A stretch of 32,261 nucleotides of DNA from Bacillota bacterium (lineage in GTDB: Bacteria; Actinomycetota; Aquicultoria; Aquicultorales; Aquicultoraceae), in NCBI GenBank assembly GCA_023511485.1, contig JAIMBH010000028.1:1-32261 (forward strand), given 5' to 3'. This document shows, piece after piece, positions 1-7,828 of this stretch. Numbering within the stretch: the first letter of the stretch is position 1; each line of letters opens with the position of its first letter. The notes beneath the pieces were generated by a model. It had not been told where the DNA came from. It did not search any database and saw only the letters and a program-made list of their open reading frames with translations. The translations under genes were made by a program, and so were the position numbers.

Positions 1-1
1 G

Positions 2-187
2 CAATGGCACATATTCTTGACAAAGAGCCATCACTTCCACTACGAGAATGTTCATCTTAAAAACAGCCAGGGGCCAGCCCTAGTTCTTATACCTTTGATA
101 TTATTCGCAATCGTATACGCGCTTATTTACCCACATGCTCTGTTCTACCTAAGAAGAAAAATCCACGGAGACGAAGTGGATAAATAA
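2..187 (+). CDS. C-terminal end of an unrecognised membrane protein (partial)
   Basis: An open frame enters from the left edge and stops at TAA 185-187, giving 61 residues. The last 40 residues look like a real protein end: a hydrophobic run (ALVLIPLILFAIVYALIY) followed by a basic tail (LRRKIHGDEVDK), which places the C-terminus in the cytoplasm by the positive-inside rule. The earlier part is rich in His and Lys and less convincing, so the real frame could be shorter. I do not recognise the family. There is no start codon in the window. Confidence 0.45.
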   Translation, partial: QWHIFLTKSHHFHYENVHLKNSQGPALVLIPLILFAIVYALIYPHALFYLRRKIHGDEVDK

Positions 188-203
188 GCGCCGTTAAAGG
201 AGT

Positions 204-233
204 CAAGACTTGAGGAAAGAGGGTCAAGTCTTG
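204..233. repeat. REP-like inverted repeat downstream of the RAYT transposase
   Basis: CAAGACTTGA (204-213) and TCAAGTCTTG (224-233) form a perfect 10-bp stem with a 10-nt purine-rich loop. A third copy of CAAGACTTG lies at 435-443, followed by GCCCCC. Palindromic repeats of this size near a solitary RAYT gene are what REP elements look like. It could also act as a terminator for the leftmost gene, although only a short GGTTTTGG follows the stem. Confidence 0.45.
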
Positions 234-598
234 GGTTTTGGCATCTCTAAAGCTTTGTAAGCTTTTATCAATTATTTTTTATCTCTTAAGTCAGAGACGG
301 ATAAGATATTTTCGTCAATTTCATCCAGGGTAGGCCAGTTTAAAAAGCACTTCTTCTGTTTTTTCAATTAGCACATAAGCGCAAATATGCCAGCTACTTC
401 ATTGTACCTCATTGTATCAAGGATCAGGCAAGGTTCAAGACTTGGCCCCCTTAACCTTAACTATGCCACCGGTAGAATTTGAGAATCAACTAATGCTGAA
501 TTGCGCCTTATCTAACAGTCCGGCCTCAGGGGGTGCAGTCCAAGGTCTATTTTTGCCGGGTTTGGCAGAACACACTTTTTCATAGATGTCACCACATA
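234..598. other. Non-coding stretch between the leftmost gene and the RAYT gene
   Basis: No convincing ORF on either strand. It holds a 7-bp inverted repeat (AAAGCTT 249-255, AAGCTTT 259-265) followed by an AT-rich run, and the third copy of the RAYT-associated CAAGACTTG word at 435-443. Nothing else was recognised. Confidence 0.4.
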
Positions 599-1072
599 TT
601 AAGGCTCGTATTTTTTCCCGCCAAGAAGAAACGAATACGGGTAGTCAATAAAGTTATCTACTAAACCGTTGCGCACTGGATTTTCAAGAATAAAAGCTGC
701 AGTGCTTACTATCTGATCCATAGGAAGAGTTTGCTCCCTGTAATCAGGTTGCCATACAGGACCTTTCCTCCCACCCTTAGCAAGGACATACTCAAATCTA
801 AATCTTAACAAGTTAACAAAATGAGCTACCATAACGTTTCCCGGCTGGCAAAGGATATGTGCGTGATCCGGCATTATGCAGAATGCAAAAAGCTCATACT
901 CATGAAGAGCGGTTGTTTCAAAAATCAGATAGGCTAGGTTATTGCAGTTGTTTGCTTTACTAAAAAGAGCTTCCTTGTGATAAGCCGTAATAACTACATG
1001 GTATATGAGCGGTAATGTATTTACATTATCTCGATCTCCATCTTGCTTTGTCAACAGCCGCATGCTCTCCAT
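599..1072 (-). CDS. REP-associated tyrosine transposase (RAYT, Y1_Tnp/IS200-like)
   Basis: 157 residues, normal for a RAYT protein. The HUH metal-binding motif is visible in CIMPDHAHIL (His70, His72). The candidate nucleophile is Tyr95 in RFRFEYVLAK, and the C-terminal signature VWQPDYREQ...NPVRNGLVDNFIDYPYSF is typical of the REP-associated branch (NPVRAGLV..DYPWSS in relatives). RAYTs are single-copy domesticated transposases that process REP palindromes; the hairpin at 204-233 is a candidate substrate. No accessory gene or IS200 ends are seen. The start is uncertain: ATG at 1072 or 1063, neither with a clear ribosome-binding site. Confidence 0.85.
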   Translation of the reverse strand: MESMRLLTKQDGDRDNVNTLPLIYHVVITAYHKEALFSKANNCNNLAYLIFETTALHEYELFAFCIMPDHAHILCQPGNVMVAHFVNLLRFRFEYVLAKGGRKGPVWQPDYREQTLPMDQIVSTAAFILENPVRNGLVDNFIDYPYSFLLGGKKYEP

Positions 1073-1237
1073 GAGATATTACAATAAATTAATCGTATGA
1101 TGTGCACAATCCCCTTTAGGGATATTTTTAAAAATTTTTCTTAAGTTTTTGCCCTGACTTTCACACCCTTTGAGAAACTAAAGCAAACACTATCCTTTAG
1201 CCGGGATAAAGCAAACTGAAGACAGGGCGGGGGTGTC

Positions 1238-1453
1238 TTGTTGCGGAAGTTAGGAGGATTTGGTACTCCAAGCAATTTCACAATCGCACACTTTTTTGGT
1301 AACACTACTCTAAAACAGCAGGTAGCTAGATTGTCCGGTGCCTGTCACCTCATAATGCTTGGTATAGGTTCGCTTTGGGGATTTATAGAGGGCATTCTGA
1401 TTCTTGTTGGGACTATCAACAAAGATGCGAGCAGCGTGCCTTTGAAGGACTAA
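1238..1453 (+). pseudogene. TM2-domain-like small membrane protein, probably degenerate
   Basis: The last 33 residues (MLGIGSLWGFIEGILILVGTINKDA, then SSVPLKD) match the second half of a TM2 domain, whose usual form is GIWGLIDGILILTG followed by an acidic/polar tail. The N-terminal half keeps only hints of the first helix (LGGFG, then HFFGNTTL where relatives have HRFYLGKTGTG). The only available start is a TTG without a good ribosome-binding site. I infer accumulated indels or substitutions in the 5' half. TM2 proteins are small two-helix membrane proteins of unclear role. Confidence 0.45.
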
Positions 1454-1483
1454 TCAATTCTAGATTTGCTTAGTATTCGATTT

Positions 1484-1508
1484 TGGCCAGGGCTATGTGC
1501 CCCGGCCA
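1484..1508 (+). terminator. Hairpin downstream of the TM2-like ORF
   Basis: TGGCC-A-GGGC (1484-1493) pairs with GCCC-C-GGCCA (1499-1508) around a 5-nt loop, giving 9 pairs with one mismatch. The following TCTTTAG is only weakly U-rich, so termination is likely but not certain. Confidence 0.45.
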
Positions 1509-1560
1509 TCTTTAGTTAGCTCTGCTATTGATTAACGCTAATGTGCTTAAGCACAACTAG

Positions 1561-1589
1561 TTGACAACCTCATGCTTAACCGCTAACTT
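1561..1589 (+). promoter_or_regulatory. Candidate sigma-70-type promoter for the small coiled-coil gene
   Basis: A perfect -35 box TTGACA (1561-1566), a 17-bp spacer and a weaker -10 TAACTT (1584-1589). A GTGCTTAAGCAC palindrome lies just upstream at 1542-1553. The downstream ORF begins about 80 nt further on. Confidence 0.4.
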
Positions 1590-1672
1590 AGTTATTATTA
1601 AGTCGTTATCTATTATGATGTCGTTGAGAAGGGTATATTATTTTTAGCAGTAGCTATAGGAGAGACCCATGA

Positions 1673-1918
1673 ATGAAGATATCCTATATCCTAAAATATG
1701 TGGCAACAAAGCATGATTTGGAAAGCTTCGTAACAAGGGATGAATTTAGACAGTCACACAACGAGCTTCTCACACGTATGGACGAAATGACTACGATTCT
1801 AAAGCGGCTCGACCAAGAACGAGTTTTTACATTTGAGTATGTAAAAAGGCTTGAGATGGAAGTTGAGAGAAATCGTAAGGATATCGATCATATTAAAGAT
1901 GTTTTAAAGATTAGTTGA
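1673..1918 (+). CDS. Small coiled-coil protein of unknown function, possibly frameshifted at its 5' end
   Basis: 81 residues, strongly charged and helical in the second half (ILKRLDQERVFTFEYVKRLEMEVERNRKDIDHIKDVL), consistent with a coiled coil. An upstream ATG at 1669 (out of frame), close behind the AGGAGA ribosome-binding site, encodes MNEDILYPKICGNKA and stops. Deleting one A in the run near 1690 would join MNEDILYPK directly to YVATKHDLESF. The downstream ATG at 1673 gives MKISYILKYVATKHDL and restores an intact frame. Either the natural start is 1673, or a one-base insertion has altered the first ten residues. Function unknown. Confidence 0.6.
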   Translation: MKISYILKYVATKHDLESFVTRDEFRQSHNELLTRMDEMTTILKRLDQERVFTFEYVKRLEMEVERNRKDIDHIKDVLKIS

Positions 1919-2171
1919 TTCTTAGACATAGAGCTAAGGATAAGTTGCCCCCACCCATTTATAAACCGTTATAAACCGCCTAACCGGTATGGCCGAGCAT
2001 TTACTTTTGGCTCCAGCTGAAAGTGTGCAGTTTAAGTGTTGATACAACCCCTGCATGAGCCGAGGGCCAAAGAAGACCTGAGGATGAAGAGATACGGTCA
2101 GAAGGGTCTTCGCTAACGAGGTCGATATCAGGAACGCCCCCAATACCCAGTGGCTACTCTCGGCCAATGCT

Positions 2172-2813
2172 TTAGATACTGCCTTTAAGCTTCGATGCTT
2201 CTTGCCTTGCCGTCTCCGCTTTCTCAAGCATCCCAGCTTTTTTGTATGCGACCTCAAGTCCTTTAAGGGCTACAAACTTATCGGCATCACTCTCAGAAAG
2301 CAAGTATGCCCGCTCAAGATGGCTTATGGCAAGCCTGTAATCATTTTTATAGAAAAGGGCAAGCTGGCCTACGTTTAACTCCATCTCGGCCGAGTCTGGG
2401 TTAGCATTAAGTCCCTCTAGAGCAAACTCCCATCCCTCATCCGGCCTTTTAACTTTGTAAAGCAGATAGCTTCCCACGTAGTAGGCATCAACTATATGTG
2501 GGTCGAGCCAGGTGGTTAATCGATATAGAGGAATTAGCTCATCTTCTTTTTCGTTAAGCGCTCCATAATAGTTATCATGTAGGCGGTCGACTTTGAGCCA
2601 GATATAGGCCGCAGCGACTGACCTTAACCCGCCGAGAAGCTTTAGCGTAGTTGATGCGGTGGACTTAACGTGTGTCATCTCTAGTTCCATCTTGCCTCGC
2701 TCAGCATCGATTCCTACTTGAAGAAATATTGAAACAAATAAAAGAAGAGCGATGGTAATAGCAACTGTGATTTTCTTTACACCATAATTGGGTGTTAAGA
2801 TGGTTGCTCTCAC
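2172..2813 (-). CDS. Membrane-anchored TPR protein of the ABC exporter operon
   Basis: 213 residues. Residues 13-32 (KKITVAITIALLLFVSIFLQ) form one N-terminal membrane anchor. The rest is helical, with TPR-like signatures from about residue 100 (LDPHIVDAYYVGSYLLYK, NPDSAEMELNVGQLALFYKNDY, KFVALKGLEVAYKKAG), placing a protein-interaction domain outside the membrane. The start is GTG at 2813, sharing one base with the permease stop codon, so translation is coupled. Position directly after an ATPase and permease suggests an accessory subunit of the exporter. The substrate is unknown. Confidence 0.75.
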   Translation of the reverse strand: MRATILTPNYGVKKITVAITIALLLFVSIFLQVGIDAERGKMELEMTHVKSTASTTLKLLGGLRSVAAAYIWLKVDRLHDNYYGALNEKEDELIPLYRLTTWLDPHIVDAYYVGSYLLYKVKRPDEGWEFALEGLNANPDSAEMELNVGQLALFYKNDYRLAISHLERAYLLSESDADKFVALKGLEVAYKKAGMLEKAETARQEASKLKGSI

Positions 2814-3571
2814 TAGAGCTCCTTTCTGCTAAGGGCTAGAGAGGCTACAGCGAGAAAGACTGCCGAGAAGATGGCAGAGTAAAGAAGCGACTCAACCATA
2901 AAACTTGTCTTTATAGTGATTCCTCGGGCGGCTGGCTCGCTTACGTTGAAGTTCTCAAGCGAGGGCAGCAGATACTTGAGCGCAAGCGCGATAGTCTTTG
3001 CCGCACCACTGCTTTCCATAGCACCCGCTAAGGCATCGTTTTTTACGTGACCCACAAAATAAAATAGGATGCATGCAAAGACGTTGACGACAGGCGAGAC
3101 AAAGGTCGACATCAAAAGCGCAAACGCCGATAGAATCGCCGCTTCAAGCCCCATCATGACTACACCCTGGAAAATCCCCAAGGAGAGCTTCCCAAAGTAG
3201 ATATATACAAATCCGGCTATCGCAGTGCCCATAAGAATTGCGCAAGCTACAATAACGGCGAGTATACCTAAATATTTACCTACTAAGAAATCGGCTCTTC
3301 TTACCGGCTTGGAGAAGACGTTATAAATCGTGCGCCTATCGATCTCGCCGGGCACCTGGTTTACCGATACCGCAATTGCGATGATGGCGATTGCAAGATA
3401 GGCAATACCAAGGGCAATATCGGAGAAGAGCTGCATGCGAAGCCCGACTCTAAAAGTGGGGATCATCGGCTCAATTGCAAACAAAAGAAACGCAAATAGA
3501 ACCGTTACATAGATTATCTTTTGTCTTACGGCCTCTCTTATTACATTTATGGCAATCGCACTAATCTTCAT
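2813..3571 (-). CDS. ABC-2 type transporter permease
   Basis: 252 residues with about six hydrophobic segments. It begins [27 protein letters not shown] and carries the cytoplasmic loop [34 protein letters not shown] form (here [12 protein letters not shown] then [12 protein letters not shown]), typical of ABC-2 permeases. I place the start at ATG 3571, preceded by a GGGGG-containing ribosome-binding site, rather than at the longer in-frame start at 3610. The gene then overlaps the ATPase end by 11 nt. It pairs with that ATPase and is translationally coupled to the TPR gene. Confidence 0.85.
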   Translation of the reverse strand: [252 protein letters not shown]

Positions 3572-4484
3572 TTGGGATACCCCCGATAAGCTCGACAAAA
3601 AGTTGCTCAAGGGTTTTAGTTACTCTTCGCACATCCTTGATGTGACCGCCTGCCAGGCGAATACTATCGATCAACCCATCGAGTTCGTCTTCTTTAACCA
3701 TAAAACTCTGTGCACCCTTGCGCCCCCCGGCTCTGATAACTGATTTTGCCGTCCGCCAGGTTTTAGGCAATGTATAAGCGGTTACTGTATACATATTTTC
3801 CTCATTGAGCAGGTCCTCGATTTTGCCGCGGGCGATAACTGTACCCTTATTCATAATCGCAACCTCGTGGCAGATGTTTTCTACCTCTGAGAGATAATGA
3901 GAGCTAAGAAGAATCGATTTTCCCTCGGCGTTTAACGCTAGAAGAAGCCGCCTCATCTCGACCTGTCCGATCGGGTCAAGGCCAGATGCCGGCTCATCGA
4001 CAATTAGAAGGTCGGGATTATTGATAAGTGCCTGGGCGATGCCAAATCTTTGAAGCATACCTTTTGAGAATTTGGAGAGGGGTAGCTTTGCCGCATCGGC
4101 AAGTCCAACCGTCTCTAAAAGGCTACCGACCCGCTCAGCTCGCTCAGTTTTTCTAATTCCAAAAAGCTTTGCATAAAAATGAAGCGCGGCTTCAGCACTC
4201 AGGTGAGGGTAGAAGTAGGGCTGCTCAGGCAAAAACCCGATTCGCTCGCGTGCCTTTGCGCTCATCGGCTCACCGAAGATACGCACCTGGCCAGAATCGG
4301 GCCTTAAAAAACCAAGAGCCATCTTAATTGTTGTGGTTTTTCCAGCCCCATTTGGCCCAAGCAGGCCAAATACCTTGCCAGACGGCACGCTTAAGCTTAC
4401 ATCAACAACTGCCCTGCGCTTGAGCATGCGCCATCCAATCTTATAAGTCTTTGACAAATTCTCTAGCTCAAGTGCCTTATCCAT
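3561..4484 (-). CDS. ABC transporter ATP-binding protein
   Basis: 307 residues. Walker A is GPNGAGKTT (about 43-51), the signature is LSKFSKGMLQR in place of the usual LSGGQ, Walker B is LLIVDEP and the switch His lies in ILLSSHYLSEVE. The roughly 80-residue C-terminal extension is usual in ATPases paired with ABC-2 permeases. It energises the permease encoded next in the operon. The specificity (lipid, peptide or antibiotic) cannot be read from sequence. The start is ATG 4484, upstream of MDKALELENLSKTYK. Confidence 0.9.
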   Translation of the reverse strand: MDKALELENLSKTYKIGWRMLKRRAVVDVSLSVPSGKVFGLLGPNGAGKTTTIKMALGFLRPDSGQVRIFGEPMSAKARERIGFLPEQPYFYPHLSAEAALHFYAKLFGIRKTERAERVGSLLETVGLADAAKLPLSKFSKGMLQRFGIAQALINNPDLLIVDEPASGLDPIGQVEMRRLLLALNAEGKSILLSSHYLSEVENICHEVAIMNKGTVIARGKIEDLLNEENMYTVTAYTLPKTWRTAKSVIRAGGRKGAQSFMVKEDELDGLIDSIRLAGGHIKDVRRVTKTLEQLFVELIGGIPNED

Positions 4485-4612
4485 AGCTTCAACCCATCTA
4501 TATTGTCTGGTAAATGGAATAATTACTGACTTTACTATCCTGCCGCAGATTTCTTCTGCTGCTTCTATATATAAAACGGCAAAAAGTGGGTGGGGCTAAA
4601 GGGGGAGGGTTT

Positions 4613-4945
4613 CTAATTACGTTTTCGAGCAGCTAAAGCAAAAGAATAGAAATATTTATTTAAATCATCAAGCGATGTGTTATATTCACCATCGCTAAAT
4701 ACAGTACTACAAAATACTTCTCTTACTCGTATTATTTCTTTTAATCGGTTCCTCCAACGCGGATCTTCTATTGTTAAATCGATAAGATCCAATGCCCTGT
4801 TTATTGCGTTTTCAAATCGCTGTTGGTTTGTCTCCTGAAACTTAAGGGCACGGTTTACCTCACTGCCAATATTGCCCATCTGCTCAGCCAGCGAAAGAGT
4901 TTGCCATCTTCCTTTCGCTGAATCAACATGAATAGGGTTACTCAT
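4613..4945 (-). CDS. Conserved hypothetical protein paired with DUF5674
   Basis: 110 residues, mostly helical, with no signal peptide or membrane segment. It opens MSNPIHVDSAKGRWQTLSLAEQMGNIGSEVNRAL and has a motif-like LDLIDLTIEDPRWRNRLKEIIRVREVF. From memory, similar small proteins beginning with RW.(T/A)LSL..QM.NIGSEV are common in environmental genomes and often neighbour DUF5674, but I cannot name a family. The ATG lies in the sequence ATGAGTAA, which also carries the DUF5674 stop, so the two overlap by 8 nt and are probably made together. A toxin-antitoxin-like role is possible but unproven. Confidence 0.75.
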   Translation of the reverse strand: MSNPIHVDSAKGRWQTLSLAEQMGNIGSEVNRALKFQETNQQRFENAINRALDLIDLTIEDPRWRNRLKEIIRVREVFCSTVFSDGEYNTSLDDLNKYFYSFALAARKRN

Positions 4946-5288
4946 ATATAACCAGCCTATTTACTATACCAATAATTCTTTCTCTTATTCTGGGGTCCTC
5001 AACATCTCTTGAGCGATTGTTTTGTGATGGCCTTATATTAATAAAGGAATCAAACTCAATCAATTCTTCCTTATCTACCTCAGGATATAAGTTAACTCCC
5101 CATAAATTACTTTGTTCGGAGCCCTGTTCTAAAAGAACAGCTTCTTCATCTGCGTGAAGTTCACCGCCAATAGCCATAATTTCCTTATCTATATCAACAA
5201 CCGCTTTTACTAAATCACCGAACTGATTTCTAGCAATCTCCACTAACTCTTTTAATGCTATAGGCTCTTTTATGATTCTTACGTCCAA
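4938..5288 (-). CDS. DUF5674 family protein
   Basis: 116 residues. The family signature is clear: IREPIALKEL near the N-terminus (here IIKEPIALKELVEIA), then VKAVVDIDKEIMAIGGELHADEEAVLLEQGS, WGVNLYPE and EFDSFINIRPSQNNRSR.VEDP. The start is TTG at 5288, with AGGTG five bases upstream. The family function is unknown. The acidic HADEE and LYPE stretches are its most conserved parts. It is the first gene of a two-gene operon with the 110-residue protein. Confidence 0.8.
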   Translation of the reverse strand: MDVRIIKEPIALKELVEIARNQFGDLVKAVVDIDKEIMAIGGELHADEEAVLLEQGSEQSNLWGVNLYPEVDKEELIEFDSFINIRPSQNNRSRDVEDPRIRERIIGIVNRLVIYE

Positions 5289-5461
5289 CCGACACCTCGA
5301 AGAACAAATATTTTGCTAAGTTCTTATTTTAGCATATAACTTATAAGGAGATAGTTAATACAGGGATTTTGCAGTTCAATGCTCTTAGCGCTTGACAGAT
5401 AGCATTCTTTATAGGTCTGGAGGTGCCGATGTCTGATATGTAGGTCTAGAATGTGGGCATT

Positions 5462-5500
5462 GTGCTGCCCTCTGCAGCACTGCAGTACCGTTAACTGCAG
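5462..5500. repeat. Nested CTGCAG-based inverted repeats
   Basis: GTGCTGC (5462-5468) and GCAGCAC (5474-5480) form a perfect 7-bp hairpin with loop CCTCT. The sequence CTGCAG recurs at 5480-5485 and 5495-5500 and allows alternative pairings, and CAGCAC follows at once. No U-tract follows on either strand, so this is not an ordinary terminator for the pantothenate operon. It lies between the 5' end of the DUF5674 pair and the panD 3' end. Confidence 0.45.
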
Positions 5501-5527
5501 CACTAATTAATCAATTAATCACACGAT

Positions 5528-5585
5528 AATCAAAAATCATAAATCGACAATCCCTAGCTCGTCGTTCGAAGTTCAAAGTTCGAAG
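5528..5585. repeat. Two heptanucleotide repeat tracts at the panD 3' end
   Basis: Positions 5528-5548 read as three 7-mers beginning AATC (AATCAAA, AATCATA, AATCGAC). Positions 5565-5585 read as three 7-mers TTCGAAG, TTCAAAG, TTCGAAG. The second tract lies inside panD and encodes its last residues. Period-7 simple repeats of this kind occur dispersed in some genomes. The two tracts are separated by only 16 bases. Confidence 0.5.
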
Positions 5586-5943
5586 TTGTTTCGGTGGGGA
5601 AGGGTCGGTTCTTCTCATCGACGAAGATAACTTTGGGCTGCCAGCCGGCAAGCTCTTCTTGGTCTGCTACAGCGTAGGAGAGGATAATTACTTTCTCACC
5701 CGGATTCATCAGTTTTGCTGCGGCACCGTTCAGGCAGATGACGCCAGAGCCGCGCTTACCGTAGATGGCGTAAGTCTCCAGGCGAACGCCGCTATCGACG
5801 TTTACGACCTGCACTTTTTCGTTTTCCAGTATATCGGCAAGCTCCATGAGCTCGGCGTCAATCGTGATACTTCCGATATAGTCCACGTTCGCCTCGGTAA
5901 TTATTGCCCTGTGGATCTTGCTCTTAAGCATAAACCGCTGCAT
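5554..5943 (-). CDS. panD: Aspartate 1-decarboxylase (pyruvoyl enzyme)
   Basis: Converts L-aspartate to beta-alanine for pantothenate synthesis. From ATG 5943 the sequence starts [29 protein letters not shown], placing the self-cleavage site at Gly24-Ser25, the same numbering as Escherichia coli PanD. It also has the better-spaced GGGTGA ribosome-binding site, so I prefer it to ATG 5949. The core ends at [12 protein letters not shown]. The final 10 or so residues ([10 protein letters not shown]) are encoded by the heptamer repeat tract and are unlikely to be ancestral. It is the last gene of the DUF2520-panB-panC-panD cluster. Confidence 0.95.
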   Translation of the reverse strand: MQRFMLKSKIHRAIITEANVDYIGSITIDAELMELADILENEKVQVVNVDSGVRLETYAIYGKRGSGVICLNGAAAKLMNPGEKVIILSYAVADQEELAGWQPKVIFVDEKNRPFPTETTSNFELRTTS

Positions 5944-5964
5944 AAACATTCACCCGTTCACAAT

Positions 5965-6843
5965 TTAAAACAATTCACCAGATTTTTCAAGTTCGCCCGG
6001 ATGGATGATAGTGTTATCGATCAAACGAGCTTTACCGACCTTTGCAGCAATTGCTACGAGGGTAGGTTCCCTTATTTCATCCACTGGAGCCAGGTTCTCA
6101 GGATCGCATATTTCCAGGTACTCGAGCTTAACCTGTCTCTCCGCATTGATTAGATCCCGCAAAGCCTTAGCGAGTCTTGCGGGGTCTCTCTCGCCGCCAT
6201 TTACTATATCATGTGCAAGCTTCAGCGCTTTCGATAGGATGAGCGCGGCATCCCGCTCCCTGGGCGCAAGGTACACATTTCTAGAGGACATCGCCAGGCC
6301 ATCCTCATCGCGAACTGTCGGGATGCCAACGATCTCGACATCCATATTAAGGTCGTGGACCATCCTCTTGATGACAGCAAGCTGCTGCCAATCCTTCTCA
6401 CCAAAGAGCGCAACATCGGGGGAGACGATGTTAAACAACTTGGCGACAACTGTCGCGACTCCTCTAAAATGCCCAGGCCGGCTTCTACCGCATAATACGT
6501 CTGTGATGCCGCCGGCTACCTCGACATAAGTCGCGTACCCATCGGGGTACATCTCAGCAACCGTTGGCACAAACAATATATCCACGCCGGCGCCCTTAGC
6601 CAGCAGCCTGTCTCTTTCAAGGTCCCTTGGGTATTCGTCTAGGTCCTCGCCTGGGCTGAACTGGGTTGGGTTTATGAAGATGCTTACTACAACGATGTCG
6701 GCTAACTTTTTGGCCTCTCGCATGAGGGTTAAGTGTCCCTCATGGAAATAGCCCATCGTGGGGACGAACCCAATTGCCATGCCCCTTGAACGTTTGTCCT
6801 CCAGAATTTTGCGCAACTTACTGATAGTGTTTATTTCCAACAT
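5965..6843 (-). CDS. panC: Pantothenate synthetase (pantoate-beta-alanine ligase)
   Basis: Joins pantoate and beta-alanine using ATP. It is 292 residues, normal for the family. Visible motifs are FVPTMGYFHEGHLTLM (HIGH-like nucleotide-binding region; relatives usually have GYLHEGH), FINPTQF, RPGHFRGVATVV, FGEKDWQQL and DEDGLAMSSRNVYL (KMSKS-like loop). The start ATG 6843 has a GGAGG about 13 nt upstream, a rather long spacing. It ends 21 nt before panD starts and is in the same operon. Confidence 0.96.
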   Translation of the reverse strand: MLEINTISKLRKILEDKRSRGMAIGFVPTMGYFHEGHLTLMREAKKLADIVVVSIFINPTQFSPGEDLDEYPRDLERDRLLAKGAGVDILFVPTVAEMYPDGYATYVEVAGGITDVLCGRSRPGHFRGVATVVAKLFNIVSPDVALFGEKDWQQLAVIKRMVHDLNMDVEIVGIPTVRDEDGLAMSSRNVYLAPRERDAALILSKALKLAHDIVNGGERDPARLAKALRDLINAERQVKLEYLEICDPENLAPVDEIREPTLVAIAAKVGKARLIDNTIIHPGELEKSGELF

Positions 6844-6956
6844 TGATTTTTTAAATCCTCCGGGTCATGTCATGATGTGCTAATGTTCTAAGGCACCAAA
6901 GATTTATATTCTTCTAACATTGGCACTTTATCATTTCAAGACATCGGCATATTATC

Positions 6957-7814
6957 TTACTCCTCCAGATCCCGACCGATTTCATCCATGAGTTGCCGCA
7001 GGGCTTCTTTATCCATCTGGTAGGAGTGCTCGTTGGCAGGGAAGACGTCTGTTTTCACGTCATTTATGTAGCTTTTTACCGCCTCGTTAATGATGGTTTT
7101 AAGATTTGAATATTGCTTTACAAACTTAGGGACAAATTTATCAAACATGCCGAGCATGTCTTGTGTAACTAGTACTTGTCCATCACAAGCTGGCCCGGCA
7201 CCAATGCCGATGGTTGGGATAGTTAGGCTTGCAGTTACCATCTCAGCCAGCTCCACTGGAATTTTCTCAAGGACGATGGCAAATGCGCCGGCCTCTTCAA
7301 GGGCAATAGCATCTTCAAGCAGTTTTTTTGCTTCGCCGATCTCTTTTGCCTGCAGGCCGTATCCGCCAAACTGGTGAACTGATTGTGGGGTTAGGCCGAG
7401 GTGGCCCATAACCGGGATGCCTATACCGGTCATTTTCTTGACCAGGGGGGCGACGTGCATGCCTCCTTCGATTTTTACGCCGTGCGCTCCGGTCAGTTTC
7501 ATTATGCTGCCGGCGTTTTCTATGGCCTTTTCATCTGAGACTTGATAAGACATAAACGGCATATCAGCTACTACCATCGCGTGCTTTGCCCCGCGGACTA
7601 CTGCCCTGGTATGGTGCATGATATCCTCGACCGTGACCGGCAGGGTATTCTCGTAGCCCAGGATGACGTTGCCTAGGGAATCGCCAACAAGAAGGATATC
7701 GATTCCTGCATCATCAAGTATCCTGGCAAATGTATAATCATAAGCAGTCAGCATAGTTATTTTTTGCCGGTTTGCCTTCATCTCCTTTAACGTTTGAACG
7801 GTAACTTTATTCAC
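6957..7814 (-). CDS. panB: 3-methyl-2-oxobutanoate hydroxymethyltransferase
   Basis: Makes ketopantoate from alpha-ketoisovalerate and methylene-tetrahydrofolate. 285 residues with the expected motifs: MLTAYDYTFARILDDAGIDILLVGDSLG form near the N-terminus, MHHTRAVVRGA, ADMPFMSYQ, VKIEGG, GHLGLTPQS and IGIGAGPACDGQVLVTQDMLG. It starts 14 nt after the DUF2520 gene ends. The 113-nt gap to panC contains an imperfect 10-bp inverted repeat (6878-6887 and 6916-6925), the only sizeable gap in the cluster. Confidence 0.96.
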   Translation of the reverse strand: MNKVTVQTLKEMKANRQKITMLTAYDYTFARILDDAGIDILLVGDSLGNVILGYENTLPVTVEDIMHHTRAVVRGAKHAMVVADMPFMSYQVSDEKAIENAGSIMKLTGAHGVKIEGGMHVAPLVKKMTGIGIPVMGHLGLTPQSVHQFGGYGLQAKEIGEAKKLLEDAIALEEAGAFAIVLEKIPVELAEMVTASLTIPTIGIGAGPACDGQVLVTQDMLGMFDKFVPKFVKQYSNLKTIINEAVKSYINDVKTDVFPANEHSYQMDKEALRQLMDEIGRDLEE

Positions 7815-7828
7815 ACGCTACCTCCCAA

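Noticed and set aside
1934-2257. 107-codon minus-strand ORF overlapping the end of the TPR gene
   Set aside because: Its basic, low-complexity sequence is out of frame with the TPR gene that it overlaps, and the rest has no protein-like motif or ribosome-binding site.
6005-6529. 174-codon plus-strand ORF inside panC
   Set aside because: It is antisense to a strongly conserved enzyme, and its Ser/Thr/Arg-rich composition is typical of an antisense shadow.
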